This document shows positions 16,783 to 24,578 of a DNA stretch of 64,000 nucleotides, in pieces. Each line of letters opens with the position of its first letter. The first letter of the stretch is position 1. The notes under the pieces are model-generated. The model saw nothing but the letters and a program-made list of their open reading frames with translations. It ran no database searches and had not been told where the DNA came from. Both the position numbers and the translations under genes were made by a program. Source of the DNA: an uncultured Corynebacterium sp. (GTDB taxonomy: Bacteria; Actinomycetota; Actinomycetes; Mycobacteriales; Mycobacteriaceae); assembly GCF_946223165.1 (NCBI RefSeq), contig NZ_CAMIBP010000001.1:97670-161669 (forward strand). The letters are read 5' to 3'.

Positions 16783-17366
16783 TGAACTCATCCCTGGTTG
16801 CGTATGTCGATGAGTCCTCCGTCAGGGTCGATGACGCACGCCAGGAATACGTGATGTGTGCGGTTGTCGTGGATGAATCGGCCGTGGAGTCTATGGAGAA
16901 TTCATTGGAGCGGCTGAAGTTGCCGGGGCAACACAAGCTGCATTGGAGCAGTGAAAGCACGGCCCGACGGCGGAAGATAGTCGAACACATGACTCCCCTG
17001 AACGCGGAGATCTTTGTGGTGAGCCATAGAAGTGAGCCCAATCGAAAAACGGAACGTTTCCGTCGTAAGTGCTTAGAGCAACTGTATTACGAGCTTTACG
17101 TCCGCGGAGTCAGGAAGATATTTCTTGAAAGCCGCCACAAGGAACAGAATCGCAGGGACGTCGAGCACCTTGTGGCGCTGCAAGGCCAAGGGCAACTGCG
17201 CGGCGTGCGAATTAGTCACCTGCAGGGAAGCGAGAGCGCCATGGTGTGGATACCCGATGTCGTTTTGGGTGCGTACAACTCAGCTCGACAGGGCGATACG
17301 CGTCTCTGGGACCCCTTTGAGGTAGCGGTCGTGGTCGCGAGAGAAACTCCGGACTCGGTGCGCTAA
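16782..17366 (+). CDS. DUF3800-like protein (RNase H-fold candidate)
   Basis: A 194-residue protein with the layout of DUF3800: an N-terminal strand with Asp-Glu (AYVDESS), a hairpin ending CAVVVDE, KLHWSSES, a central FLESRH, and a late conserved Asp in WIPDVVLGAYNSARQGD. The spread acidic residues resemble an RNase H-like active site, and DUF3800 proteins often sit in mobile or defence contexts, but no activity is known. It starts within the stop codon of the MFS gene and ends at a strong terminator. Confidence 0.6.
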   Translation: MNSSLVAYVDESSVRVDDARQEYVMCAVVVDESAVESMENSLERLKLPGQHKLHWSSESTARRRKIVEHMTPLNAEIFVVSHRSEPNRKTERFRRKCLEQLYYELYVRGVRKIFLESRHKEQNRRDVEHLVALQGQGQLRGVRISHLQGSESAMVWIPDVVLGAYNSARQGDTRLWDPFEVAVVVARETPDSVR

Positions 17367-17372
17367 CGCGAA

Positions 17373-17414
17373 GACCCTAGGTCCAGTCGTCCGGCTGGGG
17401 TCCTAGGGTCCTCT
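17373..17414 (+). terminator. Terminator of the MFS-DUF3800 operon
   Basis: GACCCTAGG (17373-17381) pairs with CCTAGGGTC (17402-17410), extended inward by CCAG/CTGG, followed by CTCTT. The rest of the gap to 17529 shows nothing recognisable. Confidence 0.7.
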
Positions 17415-17529
17415 TCCTGTCCTGTCGTAACAGGCGGCGTGACTTCACCATAGCACTGTTTCGCTGTGTTTCGCTGAAGACTGCGTGGGTTCGCCGTTGA
17501 AGATTCGATGGGGAGCGGAGGGAAGGCGG

Positions 17530-18003
17530 TTATTTGAAGATAAACGCCCGCTGAATCACAAAGTTCGTAATAGTCGCCACACCCTGGGCGATGACGAAGG
17601 CGATGGTGTCCTTGAGCACGCCGTGAAAGCCCATGTCTTGGAGCGGGCCGTTGAGCACCCAGAACAGGAAGTTCTGCACGGCGAAGGTGGCCAGATAAAG
17701 GCCGGCGACGGCGCCGGCGGTCTTGCCGGCCACCTCGGCGCCGAAGGTCCAGCGAGCGTTGAGAACGTAGGCGGTCACCGTGCCGAAGATCCAGCCGATG
17801 GCCTTGGCCAGGGAACGGTGCAGGCCGAAGAATTGCAGGATGATGGTCAGCCCGTAGTCGATGACGGCGCTGCCCACGCCGACGGCGATGAAGCGGAAGA
17901 GCTGCGTCTTAAGCGAGGCGCCCGGGGCGACCTCGACATCGTGCGCGGATCCGGCTAGTTCGTGGGCAGGCAGGGCGTTCTCAGGAGTTTCCACGGGGAG
18001 CAA
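17530..18003 (-). CDS. GtrA family membrane protein
   Basis: A 157-residue protein with four membrane spans typical of GtrA (FIAVGVGSAVIDYG; NARWTF between TM2 and TM3; FVIQRAFIF at the end). GtrA proteins are thought to help polyprenyl-phosphate-linked sugars cross or reach enzymes at the membrane. In mycobacteria a GtrA protein (Rv3789) is encoded beside dprE1 and takes part in arabinan synthesis. Location about 2 kb from dprE1 suggests the same role here, with decaprenyl-phosphoarabinose as the lipid (inference from synteny). Confidence 0.88.
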   Translation of the reverse strand: MLPVETPENALPAHELAGSAHDVEVAPGASLKTQLFRFIAVGVGSAVIDYGLTIILQFFGLHRSLAKAIGWIFGTVTAYVLNARWTFGAEVAGKTAGAVAGLYLATFAVQNFLFWVLNGPLQDMGFHGVLKDTIAFVIAQGVATITNFVIQRAFIFK

Positions 18004-18051
18004 GCCTAATACGGTTGGCGCCGGGTACGTAACAACCCGGGCAGCGCGCCG

Positions 18052-18918
18052 CTATCTGCGCAGGAGAGCGCGGTAAATATCGAGCCGGTCGACGGGCGCC
18101 TTGAGCCGGGGGCCGGCGGCGCCGAGGCGCTCGAGGACGGTGAGGGAGGCGGTGCAGTGCGCCCGGGCGGCATCGGCAGACAGGGGTACGCCGTCGCCGT
18201 CCACCCAGCCCAGTGCCTTGAGGCTGGTCTCCAGGACCTCATCGGTGAGCTCCTCGTCGCCCATGCAGGTCAGCGCCAGCACGGTGGACCAGAAGGCGTC
18301 CCGGCCCTCCTCGGTGACCTCGCGTGGCAGGGTGCGCAGCGCGGCGGCGACGTCGGGGGACAAGACGGCCTCTCGGTCGAGGTCCACGGCCTGGAGTAGC
18401 GGCACGTAGTCGTAGAGCTTGGAGCGCAGGACCAGATCGCGCACGGCGGGCTTGACCTGCCGCAGGACCGCGGCAATGGTGGTGCGCCCGGTGAGGCGGG
18501 CGTTGATCGCGGTGATGTCGAAGGGCTCACCGAAGGAGCCGGAGCCGCCCACGCACAGCGCGCGCGGGGTGTCGGCGTCGCGCGGGTAGACCTCCGCGAC
18601 GGTGATGGTGAAGTCCCACAGCCCCCAGGTGAAGTCGATGCCCTGGCCGGCGCGGGAGAGGAAATCCTTGATGGCGTGCTGCGGGTTGATGCGCTGCCCG
18701 CGGGCGCCGTGATGTTCGTAGAAGTGCCAGGGGGCGTCCTCGGTGAGCCCGAAGCACGTGGCGAGGATCTTATGCAGCTCGCCCAGCGTGAGGGCAGCGT
18801 TGACGCCCACCTGGCGGTGCACCTCGGCCTCATCGCGGACGTTGGCGATCTGCAGGATGACCGTGGTGTCCTTACTCAGGCGCACGGTCGCAAGATCGAT
18901 AACGTTGGGGGCGGTCAT
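18052..18918 (-). CDS. Plasmid pRiA4b ORF-3-like family protein
   Basis: A 288-residue protein whose N-terminal half (VILQIANVRDEAEVHRQVGV, LTLGELHKILATCFGLTEDAPWHFYE) matches the pRiA4b ORF-3 domain, in which 'LxxLHxxIxxxFGW' and a following His/Phe motif are typical. The function of the family is unknown. The remaining part is helical and unassigned. The start at 18918 is supported by TACGCT 7 nt upstream (other strand 18926-18931). Confidence 0.55.
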   Translation of the reverse strand: MTAPNVIDLATVRLSKDTTVILQIANVRDEAEVHRQVGVNAALTLGELHKILATCFGLTEDAPWHFYEHHGARGQRINPQHAIKDFLSRAGQGIDFTWGLWDFTITVAEVYPRDADTPRALCVGGSGSFGEPFDITAINARLTGRTTIAAVLRQVKPAVRDLVLRSKLYDYVPLLQAVDLDREAVLSPDVAAALRTLPREVTEEGRDAFWSTVLALTCMGDEELTDEVLETSLKALGWVDGDGVPLSADAARAHCTASLTVLERLGAAGPRLKAPVDRLDIYRALLRR

Positions 18919-18942
18919 GGCCCCCAGCGTAGACACTTCTGT

Positions 18943-19476
18943 TTAGACGTGCCGATCCGCGGCGCGGTCCAGCCCGCGGGCCTCGGCCTCGGAGACGGCG
19001 AAGGTCAGCGCGGCGGCGACGGCGCCGAGCACGGTCCAGGGCTTGCCGATGCCGCGCTTGGCCAGCGCCTTCGTCAGCGCGCGGGAGGCGGCCACGCCGG
19101 GGATGAGCGACAGGAGGGCGACGGCCACGATGACCGCCAGGACGGCGAAGGAGGCGCCCGCCGTGTCGAGCGGAGCGGCGGCCGACGGGGTCCCCTCGGC
19201 GTCCGGCGCGTCCGCGGCATCCGCATCGGCGAGCGGTGCGTAGGCGAGGTGATCCTCACGCTCCGCGTTGGCCCATGCGACGAGGGCGCCGAAGCTCGTG
19301 AAGCCGACGAGGTAGCCGGTGGTGAGCCCAGCCTTGGTCTTGAGGTAGTCCGGCAGGGCGGTGAGGATACCCACGGCGGCGGCCTGGGCGGCGCGGCCGG
19401 CGAGGGTGTCGTCGAGCGCGTAGTTGTCGGGAGCGGTCTGGGCGTTACGTGCGGCGGACGGCGAGGATTCAGTCAT
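18943..19476 (-). CDS. Hypothetical membrane protein
   Basis: A 177-residue Ala-rich protein with two or three hydrophobic spans (around residues 55-72 and 108-130, and a weaker one near 148-165). An acidic linker (DADAADAPDAEG) lies between them. I recognise no family. A start nine bases further out (19485) is equally possible. It contains an exact copy of the 15-mer discussed in findings, read here as RGIGKP. Confidence 0.6.
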   Translation of the reverse strand: MTESSPSAARNAQTAPDNYALDDTLAGRAAQAAAVGILTALPDYLKTKAGLTTGYLVGFTSFGALVAWANAEREDHLAYAPLADADAADAPDAEGTPSAAAPLDTAGASFAVLAVIVAVALLSLIPGVAASRALTKALAKRGIGKPWTVLGAVAAALTFAVSEAEARGLDRAADRHV

Positions 19477-19560
19477 GGAGGACATCTTAGTGACAGCCGC
19501 GCGACGCTGCGCCGCGCCCGAGCGCTGCGGGCCCCACGGGCGGCAGTAGGCTGGAGCACC

Positions 19561-19848
19561 ATGAGCCCCTCGTATTCCGATAAGCATGAGCACATGACCC
19601 CGGCGCAGCAGGCCGCGCAGGACGAGCGCGCCGAGTCCGACAAGCGCACCGGCATCTTCGAGTCCGCGCAGCGCGCGGGCGCTCCGCTCAATGACTTTAT
19701 GACCCGGCTCATTGCGGAGGAGCTGCCCCTCCTCGACTCCGCGTCGCGCCAGCGGGTCTACGACATCCTGCGCGCCTACGATGGGCCGGAGATCACCTCG
19801 CAGGCGGAGCTGCCGGAGGACATCATCGACATCATGGATCTCTACTAA
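19561..19848 (+). CDS. Small hypothetical protein
   Basis: A 95-residue, highly charged, soluble protein (many Asp/Glu/Arg; ends EDIIDIMDLY). I recognise no domain. TAGGCT (19547-19552) lies 8 nt upstream of the ATG, so it has its own leaderless promoter. It precedes dprE1 by 180 bases with no clear terminator. Confidence 0.65.
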   Translation: MSPSYSDKHEHMTPAQQAAQDERAESDKRTGIFESAQRAGAPLNDFMTRLIAEELPLLDSASRQRVYDILRAYDGPEITSQAELPEDIIDIMDLY

Positions 19849-20028
19849 GACACTGAGACGCTGAGGCACTAAGGCACAGTCCCAACGCGCCCAACGCGCC
19901 GAAACCTGTCCGTTTGTGCCTGATTGGTTGTGAACTCTGTTCTATATATCACCGTGAGCGCTACGTCCAAGGCAGTGGAGCATAGGTAGGCTGGATACGA
20001 ATTATCCGTCGAGCAAGAAGTTTAAGAG

Positions 20029-21444
20029 ATGGAACTACACACCACTGAACAGTCCCTGCACGGTTGGGGACGCACTGCCCGCACCTCCGCCCACGTCCTG
20101 TCCACCCCGGATGTGGAGCTCATCCAGAAGGCCGTCGCCCAGGTCGCCGAGGATAACGACTCCAAGCCGGATTACCTCAAGCGCGGCGTCATCGCCCGCG
20201 GCATGGGCCGCTCCTATGGCGACCCGGCGCAGAACGCCGGCGGCCTCGTCGTCGACATGCAACCGCTCAACAAGATCCACTCCATCGACCCGGAGTCCGC
20301 GATCGTGGACGTCGACGGCGGCGTCACCCTGGACCAGCTCATGAAGGCGGCCCTGCCGTACGGCCTGTGGGTCCCCGTGCTCCCCGGCACCCGCCAGGTG
20401 ACCATCGGCGGCGCCATCGGCCCGGACATTCACGGCAAGAACCACCACTCCGCGGGCTCGTTCGGCAACCACGTCCAGTCCATGGAGCTGCTCGTCGCGG
20501 ACGGCCGCGTCCTGCACCTAGAGCCCAACGGCTCCGCGGATGACCCGAGCGGCGAGCTCTTCTGGGCCACCGTCGGCGGCATGGGCCTGACCGGCATCAT
20601 CCTGCGCGCCACCATCAAGATGACCAAGACGGAGACCGCCTACTTCATCTCGGACACGGACCGCACCAACAACCTCGATGAGACGGTCGCGTTCCACTCC
20701 GACGGCTCCGAGGTCAACTACACCTACTCGTCCGCGTGGTTCGACGTCATCTCCCCGGAGCCGAAGTTGGGCCGCTCCACCATCTCCCGCGGCTCGCTGG
20801 CCACCCTGGCGCAGCTGGAGGAGCTGGCCCCGAAGCTGGCCAAGGATCCGCTGAAGTTCAACGCCCCGCAGCTCATGACCGTGCCGGACGTCTTCCCGAA
20901 CTTCACCATGAACAAGCTGACGCTCATGGCCATCGGCGAGGCCTACTACATGATGGGCGCACCGGCCCGGAACAAGGTCAAGAACCTCACGCAGTTCTAT
21001 CAGCCGCTGGATCTCATCGGCGAGTGGAACCGCGGCTACGGCTCTAACGGCTTCCTGCAGTACCAGTTCGTCGTGCCCACCGAGGCCGTCGAGCCGTTCA
21101 AGGACATCATCCGCGACATGCAAAAGTCCGGCCACTACTCTGCGCTCAACGTGTTCAAGCTCTTCGGCCCGGGCAACCAGGCCCCGCTGAGCTACCCGAT
21201 GCCGGGCTGGAACGTCTGCGTTGACTTCCCGATCAAGCCGGGCCTGGGCGCCTTCCTCGATGACCTGGACCGCCGCGTCATGGAGTTCGGCGGCCGCCTC
21301 TACTTGGCCAAGGAGTCCCGCACCTCCGCGGAGAACTTCCGCAAGATGTACCCGGGCATGGAGGGCTGGCTCAAGACCCGCCACGACATCGACCCGACCG
21401 GCGTCTTCGCCTCCGATATGTCCCGCCGCCTCGAGCTGCACTAG
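20029..21444 (+). CDS. dprE1: Decaprenylphosphoryl-beta-D-ribose 2'-oxidase
   Basis: A 471-residue FAD-dependent oxidase of the VAO family. With DprE2 it epimerises decaprenyl-phospho-ribose to decaprenyl-phospho-arabinose, the only arabinose donor for arabinogalactan. The FAD-binding motifs RGMGRSYGDPAQNAGG and GGAIGPDIHGKNHH are intact. Cys397 in GWNVCVDFP corresponds to Cys387 of M. tuberculosis DprE1, the residue trapped by benzothiazinones, so sensitivity to that drug class is predicted. It lies 30 bases before dprE2 in an operon. Confidence 0.96.
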   Translation: MELHTTEQSLHGWGRTARTSAHVLSTPDVELIQKAVAQVAEDNDSKPDYLKRGVIARGMGRSYGDPAQNAGGLVVDMQPLNKIHSIDPESAIVDVDGGVTLDQLMKAALPYGLWVPVLPGTRQVTIGGAIGPDIHGKNHHSAGSFGNHVQSMELLVADGRVLHLEPNGSADDPSGELFWATVGGMGLTGIILRATIKMTKTETAYFISDTDRTNNLDETVAFHSDGSEVNYTYSSAWFDVISPEPKLGRSTISRGSLATLAQLEELAPKLAKDPLKFNAPQLMTVPDVFPNFTMNKLTLMAIGEAYYMMGAPARNKVKNLTQFYQPLDLIGEWNRGYGSNGFLQYQFVVPTEAVEPFKDIIRDMQKSGHYSALNVFKLFGPGNQAPLSYPMPGWNVCVDFPIKPGLGAFLDDLDRRVMEFGGRLYLAKESRTSAENFRKMYPGMEGWLKTRHDIDPTGVFASDMSRRLELH

Positions 21445-21474
21445 TCCGGCCGCACCTGAAAGGAATCACCTCAC

Positions 21475-22233
21475 ATGCTCAACGCAGTAGGCCAAGCACA
21501 AAACATTCTTCTCCTGGGCGGCACCTCCGAGATCGGCCTGGGTATCGTCTCCGAGTTCCTCAGCCACGGCCCGGCCCGCGTCACGCTGGCCGCCCGCGCA
21601 AATTCCCCGCGCCTCGACGCCGCGAAGTCCGATCTGGAGGCCAAGGGCGCCACCGTCGAGGTCGTTGACTTCGACGCCACGAAGTTCGACGAGCACCCGG
21701 CCGTCATCGAGAAGGCCTTCGCCCACGGCGACGTGGACGTTGCCATCGTCGCCTTCGGCACCCTGGGCGATCAGGAGGAGCTGTGGCAGGACCAGGCCAA
21801 GGCCGTCGCCTCCGCTGAGACCAACTACACCGCCCCGGTGTCCCTGGGCGTCCTGTTGGGCCAGAAGTTCAAGGCCCAGGGCCACGGCACCATCGTCGCC
21901 CTGTCGTCCGTGGCGGGCCAGCGCGTGCGCCGCTCCAACTTTGTGTACGGCGCCTCCAAGGCCGGCGTGGACGGCTTCTTCATCAACCTGGGTGAGGCCA
22001 TCCGCGACTCCGGCGCCAAGGTGCTCGTCGTTCGCCCGGGCCAGGTCCGCACCAAGATGTCGGCCGAGGCCGGCGAAGCCCCGCTCACCGTCAACGTTGA
22101 GGACGTGGCCAAGGCCACCTACGATGCCGTCCTGAGCAGCAAGCAGTCCATCTTCGTGCACCCGCTGTTCGAGTTCGTCTCCCTGGGCTTCAAGTTCATC
22201 CCGCAGGCGATCTTCCGCAAGCTGCCGTTCTAG
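21475..22233 (+). CDS. dprE2: Decaprenylphosphoryl-2-keto-ribose reductase
   Basis: A 252-residue SDR that reduces the keto intermediate made by DprE1 to decaprenyl-phospho-arabinose. The dinucleotide motif GGTSEIG is near residue 12, and the catalytic Ser and Tyr-x-x-x-Lys are in ALSSVAG and YGASK. The ATG follows AAAGGA. A perfect 16-bp hairpin after the gene closes the dprE1-dprE2 unit before aftA. Confidence 0.95.
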   Translation: MLNAVGQAQNILLLGGTSEIGLGIVSEFLSHGPARVTLAARANSPRLDAAKSDLEAKGATVEVVDFDATKFDEHPAVIEKAFAHGDVDVAIVAFGTLGDQEELWQDQAKAVASAETNYTAPVSLGVLLGQKFKAQGHGTIVALSSVAGQRVRRSNFVYGASKAGVDGFFINLGEAIRDSGAKVLVVRPGQVRTKMSAEAGEAPLTVNVEDVAKATYDAVLSSKQSIFVHPLFEFVSLGFKFIPQAIFRKLPF

Positions 22234-22303
22234 GGCAGGCGCACGCTGCCGTTCGAAGTCGGAGTCCTTCTCAGACGGAGTTCTTTCTAGCGGCAACTTC
22301 TTC

Positions 22304-22337
22304 AGTGAGGGGCGTGGCCACGGCCACGCCCCTCACT
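22304..22337 (+). terminator. Terminator between dprE2 and aftA
   Basis: A perfect 16-bp inverted repeat (22304-22319 with 22322-22337) and a 2-nt centre, followed by CCAGTTTTG. Confidence 0.75.
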
Positions 22338-22373
22338 CCAGTTTTGGGCTGCGAGTGTGGTTCACTGGAATGC

Positions 22374-24506
22374 ATGACTGAAGCATCCGCGGCACCCGGC
22401 TCCACCGCCGCAGGCATCCCCACCACCGGATCGTTTCCCGCAGCGCACCCGCCGCACCGCGGGAAGATCATGCGCCCCCAGCAGCGCTCCGAGGTCTACG
22501 CCACGGACCTGCTGACGCTGCGCGCCACGCTGCTGGGTATCGCCAGCGCCGGCGTCGGCTCCTTCATGCTCACGCTCGTCGCGTGGGTTATCCTCAAGCA
22601 GACGCACCTGCCCGCGTTCAATACCTCGATGGTCACGCGCGCGCTGTCCACCGTGGGCATCGTCGCCACGCTCGTGGTCACCGCCGCCCTGCTGGGCTGG
22701 TGGATCATGGACGAGTACTACTCCACGGCCAGCCAGGTGGCCTACCGGCCCAAGTGGCGTATCGCCGCCACGTACATCGTGGCGTACCTGTCGCCGGCCG
22801 TCATCGTCATCGCCGCCATCGGCATCCCGTTGTCCGCCACGAAGCTGTGGCTGGACGGCGTCCAGGTGGACCAGGTATTCCGCACGCAGTTCCTTACCCG
22901 CACCACGGAGCAGGGCGGCTATGCGGACATGAACTACCTGGACATGCCCACGTTCTACCCGCTGGGCTGGTTCTGGATGGGCGGCCGCCTGGCCGCGGTG
23001 CTGCACCTGGCGGGCTGGGAGGTCTTCCAGCCGTGGTCGCTCATCTCCCTGGCGGTGGCGGGCACCATCCTCGTGCCCATCTGGCAGCACCTCGTCGGCT
23101 CCCTGCCGGTGGCCACGGCCATCGCGCTGGTCACCACCGCGGTGACGCTCACGCTGGCGGCGGAGGAGCCGTACTCCGCGGTCATCGCCATGGGCGTGCC
23201 CGCCGTCGTGGTCATGTGCCGCCGCGCGTTCGCCGGCTCGTGGTCCTCCACCCTGGGCATCTTGCTCTATCTGGGCATCTCGGCCACCTTCTACACGCTG
23301 TTTACCGGCGCTGTGGCGCTGACCGTGGTCACGCTGCTGGCCGTGGTCACCGCGTTCTATGACCGTGCGTGGCGCCCGATTATCCACCTCGTGGTCATTG
23401 GCGTCGGCTCCCTGGCGGTGGCCTCCATCGCCTGGGGCCCGTACATCCTGGCCGTTCTCCACACGTCGGCGCCGCTGGAGTCCGCCGCACAGCACTACCT
23501 GCCCAGCGAGGGAACGGAAATCCCCGTGCCTTTCTTGGCGCCCAGCGTCATCGGCGTGCTGTGCCTCATCGGCATCGTCTACCTAGTACTGCGCATCGTG
23601 GATCCGGACGTGCGCTCCCTGACGTGGGCGCTGGTGGGCATCTACCTGTGGATCCTGGCCTCGATGGTCACCACCCTGGCGGGCTCGACCTTGCTGGGCT
23701 TCCGCCTGGAGATCATCGTGGTACTGCTCATGGCCACCGCGGGAGTGCTCGCCATGGCGGAAATCCGCCTCATGAGCGTGCCCACCCTCTACCCAGCCCG
23801 CTTCGACCCGCCCACCAACCGGGCGATTACGTGGGCATTCGTCGTCGTGCTGCTCCTGGGCGGCGTGTACTACGCGCAGGAGATCCCCAGGGAGAATCAG
23901 TCCGCCATCGATCACGCCTACACGGACACCGACGGCAATGGCGAGCGTGCCGACCGCTTCCAGGCGGATTCCTCCCGCTACTACAAGGAATTCGATGAGT
24001 TCATCCAGTCCAAGGGGTACGAGCCCAATGGCACGGTGGTGATGACGGATGAGAAGCTGTTCATGGCGTACTACCCGTACCACGGCTTCAACGCGTTTAC
24101 CGCGCACTACGCTAACCCGCTGGGCCAGTTCACCGAGCGCAACGCCCAGATCGAGCGCTGGGCCGCGGAGTCGTGGGACTCCACCCCGCAGGAGTTTCTG
24201 GCCTCGCTCGATGCCGCGCAGTGGAAGGCCCCGGACGCCATCATCTTCCGCGGCACCTTGAACGCGGAGGCCAGCGACGCCATCGGCGCCGAGAAGGGCA
24301 CCGACGCCGCCGGTACCACCACCACCGAATCCGCGGCCGACGCCGAGCAGACCCCCGGGCTCAAGATCCACCTGGCGGAGGACATCTTCCCCAACCAGCC
24401 CAACGTGCGCTACCGCGCCATCTTCTACAACCCGCAAGTCTTCGCGGAGGGCTGGACCGTCAAACAGATCGGCCCGTTCGTCGTCGCCGTCCGCGACAAG
24501 CAGTAG
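22374..24506 (+). CDS. aftA: Galactan 5-O-arabinofuranosyltransferase AftA
   Basis: A 710-residue GT-C fold glycosyltransferase (GT85) that adds the first arabinofuranose residues to galactan on the outer face of the membrane, using decaprenyl-phospho-arabinose. Around 12 spans fill residues 55-510, followed by an extracytoplasmic C-terminal domain. The family block FRTQFLTRT...YADMNYLDMPTFYPLGWFW follows the first spans. The ATG at 22374 is used because extending to 22305 would place the start inside the dprE2 terminator. It is followed by emb after 72 bases. Confidence 0.93.
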   Translation: MTEASAAPGSTAAGIPTTGSFPAAHPPHRGKIMRPQQRSEVYATDLLTLRATLLGIASAGVGSFMLTLVAWVILKQTHLPAFNTSMVTRALSTVGIVATLVVTAALLGWWIMDEYYSTASQVAYRPKWRIAATYIVAYLSPAVIVIAAIGIPLSATKLWLDGVQVDQVFRTQFLTRTTEQGGYADMNYLDMPTFYPLGWFWMGGRLAAVLHLAGWEVFQPWSLISLAVAGTILVPIWQHLVGSLPVATAIALVTTAVTLTLAAEEPYSAVIAMGVPAVVVMCRRAFAGSWSSTLGILLYLGISATFYTLFTGAVALTVVTLLAVVTAFYDRAWRPIIHLVVIGVGSLAVASIAWGPYILAVLHTSAPLESAAQHYLPSEGTEIPVPFLAPSVIGVLCLIGIVYLVLRIVDPDVRSLTWALVGIYLWILASMVTTLAGSTLLGFRLEIIVVLLMATAGVLAMAEIRLMSVPTLYPARFDPPTNRAITWAFVVVLLLGGVYYAQEIPRENQSAIDHAYTDTDGNGERADRFQADSSRYYKEFDEFIQSKGYEPNGTVVMTDEKLFMAYYPYHGFNAFTAHYANPLGQFTERNAQIERWAAESWDSTPQEFLASLDAAQWKAPDAIIFRGTLNAEASDAIGAEKGTDAAGTTTTESAADAEQTPGLKIHLAEDIFPNQPNVRYRAIFYNPQVFAEGWTVKQIGPFVVAVRDKQ

Positions 24507-24578
24507 CCGCACAGGCCCGCCGAGCGGCACGGCGCTGCACTCGGCTAGCGGCGCCGGCCCGTGTCGTAAACTAGCGGG

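Noticed and set aside
19849..20028. A definite dprE1 promoter in the gap
   Set aside because: Several partial matches (TATATA, TAGGCT-like) exist, but none has convincing -35 and spacing, so no hexamers were assigned.
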